Positions 56,569 through 64,000 of a stretch of 64,000 nucleotides of DNA are shown here, one piece after another. The position numbers and the translations under genes were made by a program. Numbering within the stretch: the first letter of the stretch is position 1; each line of letters begins with the position of its first letter. Origin of the DNA: Methylococcaceae bacterium (GTDB lineage Bacteria > Pseudomonadota > Gammaproteobacteria > Methylococcales > Methylomonadaceae); assembly GCA_006844705.1 (NCBI GenBank), contig SPJS01000201.1, positions 1 through 64,000 on the forward strand, given 5' to 3'. The notes beneath the pieces were generated by a model. That model saw only the letters and a program-made list of their open reading frames with translations. It did no database searches and was not told the origin of the DNA.

Positions 56569-59382
56569 ATGGATAAAATCAGCATTCGCGGTGCCCGTAC
56601 GCATAATTTAAAAGACATCGACCTTGAGCTGCCGCGGGATTCATTAATAGTAATTACCGGTCTTTCCGGTTCCGGAAAGTCGTCACTGGCATTTGATACT
56701 ATTTACGCAGAAGGTCAGCGGCGTTATGTGGAATCTCTGTCTGCTTACGCACGGCAGTTTTTGTCGATGATGGAAAAGCCGGATGTCGATCATATTGAAG
56801 GCTTGTCTCCGGCGATCTCCATAGAGCAAAAGTCCACTTCGCATAATCCGCGATCCACTGTCGGTACCATTACCGAGATTTATGATTATCTGCGTTTGCT
56901 TTATGCGCGTGCCGGTGTACCCCGGTGTCCAGAGCATGATACTTCGCTGGAAGCGCAGGCGGTCAGCCAGATGGTGGATCAAATTCTGGAGCAACCGGAA
57001 GGCGAGCGCTGGATGCTGTTGGCCCCCGTCATCAACGAGCGCAAAGGCGAGCATTTGCAATTGCTGGATGAGTTACGTAGCCAAGGATTTATTCGCGCAA
57101 GAATCGATGGCAAGGTGGTTGACCTGGATGAAACACCTGAGCTGGATGCCAAGAAAAAGCATACGATTGAAGTGATCATTGATCGCTTCAAGATTCGTGA
57201 TGATATCCATCTGCGCCTGGCCGAGTCGTTTGAAACCGCCTTGCGTATTGCCGATGGCCTTGCCATAGCCGCCAGTATGGAAAATGATACTGAACTGGTG
57301 TTTTCGGAGAAGTATGCCTGCGCCCAGTGCGGTTACAGTTTAAGTGAACTTGAGCCGCGCATCTTTTCCTTTAATAATCCGAAAGGGGCGTGTCCGGCTT
57401 GTGATGGACTGGGGATGCGTCAGCATTTTGATCCTGAGCTGGTGATCCATAATGCCGAGATCAGTCTGTCCGGCGGAGCAATTCGTGGCTGGGACCGGCG
57501 CAATGCCTATTATTTCCAGATCATTAATTGCCTTGCCGAACATTACGGATTTGACCCGGAAATACCATTCAATGAAATCTCCAAAGACATTCAGGCGATC
57601 ATTCTTTACGGCAGCGGTAAGGAAAAAATTAAGTTTAAATTTCACAGCGGCAACGGTAAAAGCTCGACCCGTACCCAGCCGTTTGAAGGCATTATTCCAA
57701 ACATGGAACGTCGCTACCATGAAACCGATTCGCAAATGGCGCGAGAGGATCTGGCCAGATACATCGCCCAGATTCCGTGCAGCCAGTGTAAAGGCGCGCG
57801 GCTGAATACGTCAGCACGTCATGTGTTTATTGACGACCAGCCATTGCATCATGTCACGGCAATGTCTATCCGCCAAAGTCTGGATTTTTTCAGCGCGTTG
57901 AATCTGCCCGGTCACCGTGGTGAAGTAGCGGAGAAAATCAATAAGGAAATCAAGGAGCGACTGGAATTTCTGGTCAATGTCGGTCTCGATTATCTGACGC
58001 TGGACCGTAGTGCCGATACTTTGTCCGGCGGAGAAGCGCAACGCATCCGGTTGGCCAGTCAGATAGGTGCAGGGCTGGTGGGCGTGATGTATGTACTGGA
58101 TGAACCTTCTATCGGTTTGCACCAACGTGATAATCAGCGCTTGCTGAATACCTTGTTCAGGCTGCGTGACCTTGGCAATACCGTGATTGTGGTCGAACAT
58201 GATGAGGATGCTATTCGTTCGGCGGATTATATCGTCGATATTGGGCCCGGTGCCGGTGTGCATGGCGGGCAGGTGATTGCGCAGGGGAAACCAGACGAGG
58301 TTATTAATCAGGCCGATTCGCTGACTGCAAAATATCTGTCTGGCGAACACCAGGTCATGATGCGCAAAACCCTGACCAAGCCGGATAAGGATCGCCAGAT
58401 CACCATACATAATGCACACGGCAATAACCTGAAAAATGTTGATATCAATATTCCGGTGGGGTTGATGACCTGTGTGACCGGCGTATCCGGTTCCGGTAAA
58501 TCAACGCTGATCAACGACACCCTGTATCGCTTTGCCGCACGTTTGATTAATCGCGCCGGGTGTATTCCCGCGCCGTGTGACAACATTTCCGGACTGGAAT
58601 TTTTTGATAAAGTCGTTGATATCGACCAAAGCCCGATTGGACGTACACCGCGCTCCAATCCGGCCACCTACACCGGTATCTTTACCCCGGTCAGGGAATT
58701 GTTTTCTGCCACACCGGAAGCAAGGTCACGCGGGTATACACCGGGGCGTTTCAGTTTTAATGTCAAGGGCGGTCGTTGTGAAGCCTGTAAGGGTGATGGT
58801 GTGATTAAGGTGGAAATGCATTTTCTGCCGAATATTTTTGTGCCGTGTGATTTATGCCATGGCAAACGCTATAACCGCGAAACGCTGGAAATTCGGTACA
58901 AAGGCAAAACGATTAATGAGGTGTTGGCGATGACGGTAGAGGACGCCGCCGAGTTCTTTAAGGCGATTCCTTCCCTGCAACGCAAATTGCAGACGCTGGT
59001 TGATGTCGGTTTAAGTTATATCACCCTGGGGCAAAATGCGGTTACTTTATCCGGCGGTGAAGCGCAGCGAGTGAAACTGGCAAGGGAACTGTCCAAACGC
59101 GATACCGGAAAAACGCTTTATATTCTGGATGAACCGACTACCGGTCTTCATTTTCATGACATTAACCAGTTGTTGAAAGTGCTGCACACCTTGCGGGATC
59201 ATGGCAATACGATATTGATTATCGAACACAACCTGGATGTGATCAAAACCGCCGACTGGATTATAGACATGGGCCCTGAAGGTGGCACCGGCGGTGGAAC
59301 GCTGGTGGCAGAAGGCACTCCAAAGCAAGTTTCAAAAAACAAAAACTCACATACAGGGTTATTTTTGAAACGGTATTATTAA
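56569..59382 (+). CDS. uvrA: Excinuclease ABC subunit A
   Basis: Damage-recognition ATPase of nucleotide excision repair. Two ABC modules with Walker A GLSGSGKS (about 31-38) and GVSGSGKS (about 638-645), signature [12 protein letters not shown] and [12 protein letters not shown], and two zinc modules (CAQCG...CPAC and CEACKGDG...CDLCHGKR). 937 aa is standard. No SOS box was recognised upstream. A hairpin follows the stop. Confidence 0.96.
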   Translation: MDKISIRGARTHNLKDIDLELPRDSLIVITGLSGSGKSSLAFDTIYAEGQRRYVESLSAYARQFLSMMEKPDVDHIEGLSPAISIEQKSTSHNPRSTVGTITEIYDYLRLLYARAGVPRCPEHDTSLEAQAVSQMVDQILEQPEGERWMLLAPVINERKGEHLQLLDELRSQGFIRARIDGKVVDLDETPELDAKKKHTIEVIIDRFKIRDDIHLRLAESFETALRIADGLAIAASMENDTELVFSEKYACAQCGYSLSELEPRIFSFNNPKGACPACDGLGMRQHFDPELVIHNAEISLSGGAIRGWDRRNAYYFQIINCLAEHYGFDPEIPFNEISKDIQAIILYGSGKEKIKFKFHSGNGKSSTRTQPFEGIIPNMERRYHETDSQMAREDLARYIAQIPCSQCKGARLNTSARHVFIDDQPLHHVTAMSIRQSLDFFSALNLPGHRGEVAEKINKEIKERLEFLVNVGLDYLTLDRSADTLSGGEAQRIRLASQIGAGLVGVMYVLDEPSIGLHQRDNQRLLNTLFRLRDLGNTVIVVEHDEDAIRSADYIVDIGPGAGVHGGQVIAQGKPDEVINQADSLTAKYLSGEHQVMMRKTLTKPDKDRQITIHNAHGNNLKNVDINIPVGLMTCVTGVSGSGKSTLINDTLYRFAARLINRAGCIPAPCDNISGLEFFDKVVDIDQSPIGRTPRSNPATYTGIFTPVRELFSATPEARSRGYTPGRFSFNVKGGRCEACKGDGVIKVEMHFLPNIFVPCDLCHGKRYNRETLEIRYKGKTINEVLAMTVEDAAEFFKAIPSLQRKLQTLVDVGLSYITLGQNAVTLSGGEAQRVKLARELSKRDTGKTLYILDEPTTGLHFHDINQLLKVLHTLRDHGNTILIIEHNLDVIKTADWIIDMGPEGGTGGGTLVAEGTPKQVSKNKNSHTGLFLKRYY

Positions 59383-59395
59383 ACTGTGAGCTGAC

Positions 59396-59433
59396 AGTAA
59401 CCTCGTTTCTTGATAGCTGAAACGGAGGTTACT
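59396..59433. terminator. Hairpin after uvrA
   Basis: AGTAACCTC-GTTTC...GAAAC-GGAGGTTACT, a long stem between convergent uvrA and the PEP-CTERM gene; T run is short, so termination is uncertain. Confidence 0.5.
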
Positions 59434-59456
59434 TTATGGATTCGCTCTATTAGCAA

Positions 59457-60239
59457 TTAGATAGCTATATGTGAATTAGAATAAGTGGATCTGCGGCGGA
59501 TGAAAAATAATCCAGAAAGTCCACTCAGCATTAATAAAATGATTGAAGGCTCTGGGACTGCATTTGGATTGTTGGGGGCATTGTCAGGAATGTCGACAAT
59601 AGTTTTTACTGTATCTTTATAGCCCGTATCGTACCAACCAGCGTGACCACCCGGGAAATTGCTTAAAGAACCATCCTGGTTATAAGTTGGGTTTGAATGA
59701 AATTGAATAGGGTGATACCAAATACCGACTTTTTCGTTAAATGCAGCACCATCCCAGTCGGGTGAATTGTAGAATGAGTTAATTCCTGCAACATCAATCG
59801 CAAAATTAAACGTTACCAGGTCATTCACGCTATTATCAACTGAAAGAGCAAATGACTCGATAAACGGGCGAGTGTTCCAGGAACCGGAACTGTTTACGCC
59901 GTCGTAAACGTAGCTGGTAAGCGTGCCTGATGTTGCATCACCGTAGAAAATGGCATATTCATCAACATTGTTTTTTGGATTAGGACCGTCACTTAACACC
60001 AACCAAAAGCCGTTGGCAAGGTGATTGTTATGCTTTTGAATTGATGAAGAAAAAGCCAGTTTTTCCTGAGTCTCGTTGTACTCCAGGGATAATGAAGTAA
60101 TTTTCCCTCCATTACTGCTTCCAGGCGGGTTTGTAATGTCAAAAGAATAAATGGTCTCGGTATCAGCTATTGCAGAGTTGCTGATGCTTAATGCAGTCAA
60201 CAGCGTAAGCAGCTTTATTTTTTGTTTAATTGAAATCAT
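59457..60239 (-). CDS. PEP-CTERM sorting-domain exported protein
   Basis: 260 residues. Signal peptide about 1-25 (ends AIA), a beta-rich secreted body, and a C-terminal sorting signal AVPEPSIILLMLSGLSGLFFIRRR: VPEP motif, one hydrophobic helix, then arginines. PEP-CTERM proteins are cut and anchored or secreted by an EpsH-type exosortase, usually linked to exopolysaccharide or floc formation; no exosortase is in the window. The body matches no domain I know. Family B MITE copy 2 lies 17 bp upstream of the ATG. Confidence 0.85.
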   Translation of the reverse strand: MISIKQKIKLLTLLTALSISNSAIADTETIYSFDITNPPGSSNGGKITSLSLEYNETQEKLAFSSSIQKHNNHLANGFWLVLSDGPNPKNNVDEYAIFYGDATSGTLTSYVYDGVNSSGSWNTRPFIESFALSVDNSVNDLVTFNFAIDVAGINSFYNSPDWDGAAFNEKVGIWYHPIQFHSNPTYNQDGSLSNFPGGHAGWYDTGYKDTVKTIVDIPDNAPNNPNAVPEPSIILLMLSGLSGLFFIRRRSTYSNSHIAI

Positions 60240-60256
60240 AGTTTGATAAATCGTAT

Positions 60257-60420
60257 TTAAGGAACCTCTGATTAAGTTGGTTAGAATTTAGCGCAGAAAA
60301 AACTGTCGCTATTTTTCGCGAAGGGAGCAGTAATAGTCATTCTATTGCGCCGATCTTCGTGGGAAATAGCGACAGTTTTAGCAAGCTAAAAATAATTGGA
60401 CTTGATCAGAGGTTCCTTAA
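60257..60420. repeat. MITE family B, long copy, in the leader of the PEP-CTERM gene
   Basis: 164-bp element with the same ends as copy 43971-44056: TTAAGGAACCTCTGATTAAGTTGGTTAGAATTTAGC on the left, and GCTAAAAATAATTGGACTTG leading into ATCAGAGGTTCCTTAA on the right. Its centre is an inverted repeat (AACTGTCGCTATTTTTCGCGAAG against CTTCGTGGGAAATAGCGACAGTT). No open frame. Confidence 0.9.
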
Positions 60421-60841
60421 GTTAAATAAACCCAGTTGTTTGGGGCTAAGTAATTTTGTTTTCTGAAATACTATTATCAGTAACCATGCCAATTTAAATG
60501 CTGGAATTAATATCTACATTTTATAAAAAATAAACGTGGATTAATTTTATAAGTCATTGTTTATTAGGTCATAATTGTTTTTTTTAATTAAGCAGCATTA
60601 AAGCGCCTGTTTTTTTAATATTAGCGTGAGCCGTTTTTAAGAACTGAGTGATTTTGTCAGTGACATATTTGGCAGTACTTTTGACATTAATGTCAGTTAA
60701 TAAAGTGGCCGAATGTTTGGGTTGAATTACTGCTGACTTAACCGTGAGGTAGTTGAAAGATTTACTAAAAGTAAGTGATATATCTATTGATTGCGTTGAT
60801 GAGTATTAGACGAATTTCGTGTTGAGGCAAACTCTGGGATA
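60421..60841. other. AT-rich gene-free stretch
   Basis: About 420 bp upstream of the MITE. No gene, repeat or clear promoter recognised. It may hold the original promoter of the PEP-CTERM gene, now displaced by the MITE. Confidence 0.45.
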
Positions 60842-60874
60842 CAAAAAAAAGGCGTGTAAAACGCCCTTTTTTTA
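60842..60874 (-). terminator. Terminator downstream of the 107-residue membrane protein gene
   Basis: AAAAAAAAGGCGT-GTAAA-ACGCCCTTTTTTT, symmetric A/T flanks, usable in both directions; lies 18 bp after the reverse-strand gene stop. Confidence 0.8.
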
Positions 60875-60891
60875 TGAACTGAAAGTTCTGT

Positions 60892-61215
60892 TTATTTAAG
60901 TGAAGCAGCCATTTCGTTGAATGCTTCAACACGTTGCTTGCCAGTGTTTACCAGATCAATGCCGGTATCGATCAGCATTTGTAACAGACCAGGTGTTTTA
61001 TAAACGATAAAACCCAGGTAACCCACCACTGGAATTCCGACAACCGCACCAATCAGGCTGCCAATACCTAAAATTTCAAACAGTTTTGCAATCATGACGA
61101 CCAAATCGAGAGGTACCATGATCAATACACCAAAATAAGCCAGCACGATAAAGGTAAATAAGGCGAAGACGACAAACTGAAACAGTCTGATCAGGGCAAG
61201 ATTAACTTTTTTCAT
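60892..61215 (-). CDS. Small membrane protein, function unknown
   Basis: 107 residues with about three hydrophobic helices (roughly 10-35, 37-50, 52-72) and a soluble C-terminal helix (LQMLIDTGIDLVNTGKQRVEAFNEMAASLK). ATG at 61215 gives a basic N-terminus MKKVNLALIRLFQ. Own terminator downstream. No family recognised. Confidence 0.65.
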   Translation of the reverse strand: MKKVNLALIRLFQFVVFALFTFIVLAYFGVLIMVPLDLVVMIAKLFEILGIGSLIGAVVGIPVVGYLGFIVYKTPGLLQMLIDTGIDLVNTGKQRVEAFNEMAASLK

Positions 61216-61335
61216 ATATCAATTTCCAATGGTTTAGCTATTCAAATCTGGTGCCGATTATAAAACAAAAGCCTGACCGTTTCTTTTTTTTTATCAGCGA
61301 AACCATGAATGGAGAGTTTCTGCATTCAGGCAAAA

Positions 61336-62751
61336 TCAGGCGATAACATCCTCAGAAATGGTAGAGCCAGACTCAATACACATTTGTTGATCTGAACCAT
61401 TGATGATTTCAACATGTCCGATAAGCTTAATGTCGCAGCCAAATTTCACATCGCCCTGGATGACCAGTTTCGAGCATTCCAGCATATCGGGTGCGCCCTC
61501 TGGAAAGCGCTGAGATAGATCGTCAATGTTCTTGTAATAGCGTTTATCCAGATCAATCACAATGAACCCCAGGTCTCTTGCCGGATTGCTGATGACAAGA
61601 TTGTTGTCGTCAAGTACAAAAGCATTGGACCACAATCCGAGCAGTTCATTAGTGGTTTTGATCGGCGCGAAACGCTTTTTGGGGATACGCAAAGCTATTG
61701 CGTCTTCAAACAGGGAAATAGCTGAACCCATCGCGGTTTCCAGTTGAATGACCTGCGGACTGTCGCTTTCGCGTGGATCCAACGTTTTTTTGTTCTGGAT
61801 CAACGGAAGATCAACGATGCCATGATGTTCATCAAGGTGCTGTTTCAGGCGGTCCAGCCGGATCCATAAATTGTTGGTATTGAAGTAGCGGTATTTGCTG
61901 ATGTTCTGAAAATCCGAGATATCATCATCATGACACTGGGCGGCTTCACGTAGTAATAACCCACCTTCACGGGTTTCCGCCAGGTGTCCGCCTTTTTTGT
62001 CGGCTTCAGTTCGGTCTGCCACTTCCATCATAAAAGAAGCATCCTGTACTGCAAAATAGCCCAGGATGGACAAATCCAGACTGCCTCCCAGGTTATCTGA
62101 ATTGGAAATAAACGCATATTTGATTCCCTGGTCTAACAATGTGTCCAATATTCCGGACGTTTGCAGTGCGGTATAAATGTCGCCATGGCCGGGTGGACAC
62201 CAGGTTTTGGATGAATCCTCTGGCCATTGAGCGGGTTGCAGGTTGTCTGCAAGGATTTTGGGGACCTTATTCTGGATAAACGATAAAGGAATATTTTTCT
62301 GACCTGTAAATACTTCGGGATATTTGTGCAGAACATTCAGTGTATCCGTTTCTGTACTGAAGGAGTTCATGAACACCAGGGGCAAATCACTGGCAAAGTG
62401 TTGTCTTTGGGACAGTACTTGTTTGATGATGAGCTCCAGAAAGGTCTGATCATCTTTGGCCGTTAGCAGGGATTTGGCTTTTTTAAGCCCCATGCCAGTG
62501 CCCAGGCCACCATTCAGTTTGATAGCAACCGCTTCCTTGAGCAGTGATTTTCCTTTTTCACTGTAATCCGGCAACGTATCAAGAGTGGGAATGGTTTTTA
62601 CGGGCTGAATACAATTTTCGCGAATCAGGCTGTCTTCATCGGTATGAAGTTTTTGATAATTAGCTAAAAAAACCTCAATGCATAATGCGGGAAGGTTTTC
62701 ATCACGCATGATGCGGGTTATGTCATGGAGAGTAGAATTAGTACAGTTCAT
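61336..62751 (-). CDS. UTP-glucose-1-phosphate uridylyltransferase, eukaryotic (UDPGP) type
   Basis: Makes UDP-glucose from UTP and glucose-1-phosphate. The nucleotide-binding loop LNGGLGTGMGLKKAKSLL (about residues 79-96) and FISNSDNLGGSLDLSILGYF with VADRTEADKKGGHLAE are features of the UDPGP family found in eukaryotes and some bacteria, unrelated in sequence to GalU. A left-handed beta-helix-like tail ends the protein. 471 aa. Stands alone. Probable role in polysaccharide or sucrose/glycogen-linked sugar supply. Confidence 0.9.
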   Translation of the reverse strand: MNCTNSTLHDITRIMRDENLPALCIEVFLANYQKLHTDEDSLIRENCIQPVKTIPTLDTLPDYSEKGKSLLKEAVAIKLNGGLGTGMGLKKAKSLLTAKDDQTFLELIIKQVLSQRQHFASDLPLVFMNSFSTETDTLNVLHKYPEVFTGQKNIPLSFIQNKVPKILADNLQPAQWPEDSSKTWCPPGHGDIYTALQTSGILDTLLDQGIKYAFISNSDNLGGSLDLSILGYFAVQDASFMMEVADRTEADKKGGHLAETREGGLLLREAAQCHDDDISDFQNISKYRYFNTNNLWIRLDRLKQHLDEHHGIVDLPLIQNKKTLDPRESDSPQVIQLETAMGSAISLFEDAIALRIPKKRFAPIKTTNELLGLWSNAFVLDDNNLVISNPARDLGFIVIDLDKRYYKNIDDLSQRFPEGAPDMLECSKLVIQGDVKFGCDIKLIGHVEIINGSDQQMCIESGSTISEDVIA

Positions 62752-63037
62752 AAGTAAAACAAAAAGCTGGGTGTGATTAGAGATGAAGCGTGGGTTGAAA
62801 GTGAGGTTTTTCAGTTGGCAACACGATGTTTGGGTAGGCGTTTATTTTCATTTACTACACGCTGATTATCGCAAATTCTATAGCTTAAGTGTAATGCAAT
62901 CCTGAAAACGGTATGGAAATTTATGACTGACATTTGCATATTGCTGGATTGGAGTGCGAGCAGGTTGTTGAAAAACGGTATGAGCGAAGTCAAGACAACG
63001 CTACAATGGATAATCAAAATCTGTTCCCGGGAGGACT
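62752..63037. other. Gene-free stretch upstream of the UDPGP gene
   Basis: No convincing gene. Presumably holds the UDPGP promoter; none assigned. Confidence 0.45.
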
Positions 63038-63209
63038 ATGCAAATAGGAAGCTTGCTTGTGTCGGAAAAGTCTCATCTCGCCTCCGGAAGAACCGCCGCC
63101 TAAAGACCAGGTGCGCTTTACAGTCACGCATCATGCAAAAAAAGGTGTCGAACATGCCTAGGAAGTACAGGCGAGTGTTGAAATAGATACCCATCTGAAA
63201 GCCATGTAG
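63038..63209 (+). pseudogene. Possible decayed small gene
   Basis: GGGAGG is followed 4 bases later by ATG and an in-frame run MQIGSLLVSEKSHLASGRTAA ending at a stop near 63101. Shifting by one base continues with PPEEPPPKDQVRFTVTHHAKKGVEHA, an in-frame TAG, then EVQASVEIDTHLKAM. The composition looks protein-like in two frames, as if one frameshift and one nonsense change had broken a gene of about 55-60 codons. No family recognised and chance is possible. Confidence 0.25.
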
Positions 63210-63304
63210 AATGTGATGCTGCTGCGTAGTAGCTCAAACTTGAGCTGACAGTTTCCGATGGGTATTAAGAAAATTCAATTTGAATTCGCAATATAATATT
63301 GATG

Positions 63305-64000
63305 TTATTTATTCTTACTGCGTTTTTCTGAAGAGCCTACTCGTTTTTTACTTTTGATTTTCTTCATTGTTTCCTTGTCCGTACGTGAAATATTCAAGGT
63401 TTTTCCTGCTACCCGTACTTTTTTCAGTGTGTTAAACAACTCCTTCGGCATGCCAGAAGGTAATTCAACGGTACTGTATGCATCGTTGATTTTGATTTGT
63501 GCAATATGATCACTGTCCAGGCCAATTTCATTGGCGATGGCACCGACAATATTGCCAGGTTTAACACCGTGCTTTTTGCCCACTTCGATACGAAATTTTT
63601 CCATTTCAATTTGCGATTCGGATGAGCGTTTTTTACGCGAACGACGCGGCTCTTTACTGCGCTCAGCTTTGGAATCCGAATTTACCGGGCGGTTCTTCTG
63701 GTTGCGTTTGGGCAGTTCCTTAAGCAGGAATGGCGTTTCTCCCTGTAGTAAATCGGCCAGAGCCGCTGCAATTTCAACTGCAGGAATATCATGTTCATGC
63801 TGGTATTGTTCGATCATTTGGCGGAAAAAACTCAAATTTCCTTTGCCCAGCGTGTCTGTAATGCGTTGTTTGAACCGGGCAATGCGCGCATTGTTGATGA
63901 TTTCGGTGGAAGGTAATTGCATTTCTTCCACTTTTTGTTTGGTTGCACGTTCAATATTGCCAAGCAGGCGTTTTTCACGAGGAGAAACGAACAGAATTGC
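63305..64000 (-). CDS. deaD: DEAD-box RNA helicase, DeaD/CsdA type (C-terminal part, runs off window)
   Basis: Only the C-terminal 232 residues are in the window; the gene continues past 64000. The visible part begins AILFVSPREKRLLGNIERATK, the end of the helicase core typical of DeaD, then IEEM-like (VEEMQLPSTE), a helical region, a basic linker and a DbpA-type RNA-binding domain (about RIEVGKKHGVKPGNIVGAIANEIGLDSDHIAQIKI), ending with a Lys-rich tail. Cold-shock and ribosome-assembly helicase. Confidence 0.9.
   Translation of the reverse strand, partial: AILFVSPREKRLLGNIERATKQKVEEMQLPSTEIINNARIARFKQRITDTLGKGNLSFFRQMIEQYQHEHDIPAVEIAAALADLLQGETPFLLKELPKRNQKNRPVNSDSKAERSKEPRRSRKKRSSESQIEMEKFRIEVGKKHGVKPGNIVGAIANEIGLDSDHIAQIKINDAYSTVELPSGMPKELFNTLKKVRVAGKTLNISRTDKETMKKIKSKKRVGSSEKRSKNK

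Overview
The window looks like a chromosomal segment of a gammaproteobacterium with about 45-50% G+C. Nearly all genes are core housekeeping genes with gammaproteobacterial family signatures: rppH, cpdA, argA as an AAK-GNAT fusion, rnt, mlaA, clpS-clpA-infA, aat-bpt, the Arg33 EF-P paralogue efpL, surE-pcm, dusA, purT and a long ftsK. A eukaryotic-type UDP-glucose pyrophosphorylase, a PEP-CTERM protein, a fused SpmA-SpmB protein, an ArsJ-GAPDH pair and a TatT-type TRAP transporter fit an environmental, free-living lineage, possibly a Thiotrichales or Methylococcales relative. I cannot name a genus. No rRNA, tRNA, CRISPR array or prophage is visible.

Layout. 1-2.3 kb is accessory DNA: an integron-type tyrosine recombinase, a truncated IS256-type transposase joined to a MITE-like repeat, and a small cysteine protein. 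2.3-13 kb holds selO, a HAD phosphatase, rppH/cpdA (convergent, overlapping), and arginine and isoleucine/valine biosynthesis (argA, ilvD, argD-argF), then grxD and rnt flanking a second MITE copy. 13-20 kb holds mlaA, mtaB with a fused SpmAB membrane protein, purB, mnmA and nudJ. 20-26.3 kb is an N-degron/translation island: clpS-clpA facing infA, efpL, bpt, aat and trxB. 26.6-35.3 kb holds ftsK, an Hsp70-like protein, a YqaA-type membrane protein, pcm-surE, a Smr protein and uppP. 35.3-39 kb is a four-gene TRAP transporter (M, Q, P and a lipoprotein T component). 39.1-42.4 kb is a stress-flavoured cluster: a small membrane protein behind a structured leader, an orphan HvfA-type EGKCG copper-RiPP precursor, and the arsenate-detoxification pair GAPDH-ArsJ. 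42.4-51.7 kb holds dusA, folE, a CPMC membrane peptide coupled to a membrane-anchored MutS-like ATPase, purT, a lytic transglycosylase, an HDOD protein, two lipoproteins, mobA-fdhD and a cysteine-bearing membrane protein. 51.8-59.4 kb holds purE-purK, a phasin-like protein coupled to an AarF/UbiB kinase, a secreted protein and uvrA. 59.4-64 kb holds a PEP-CTERM protein with a second MITE family directly upstream, a membrane protein, UDP-glucose pyrophosphorylase and the C-terminus of a DeaD-type helicase that runs off the window.

Two MITE-like families are seen directly. Family A has TIRs of the form AGGCTGTCGGGTTATGG and three copies near 1.5, 12.3 and 17.0 kb. Family B has TIRs of the form TTAAGGAACCTCTGATTAAG and copies at 44.0 and 60.3 kb; the short copy looks like a deletion derivative of the long one. 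The points most worth a second look are the orphan HvfA precursor beside the ArsJ module, the TatT-TRAP locus, the MITE in the leader of the PEP-CTERM gene, the membrane-tethered MutS protein with its CPMC partner, and the apparent absence of a normal start codon in mobA.
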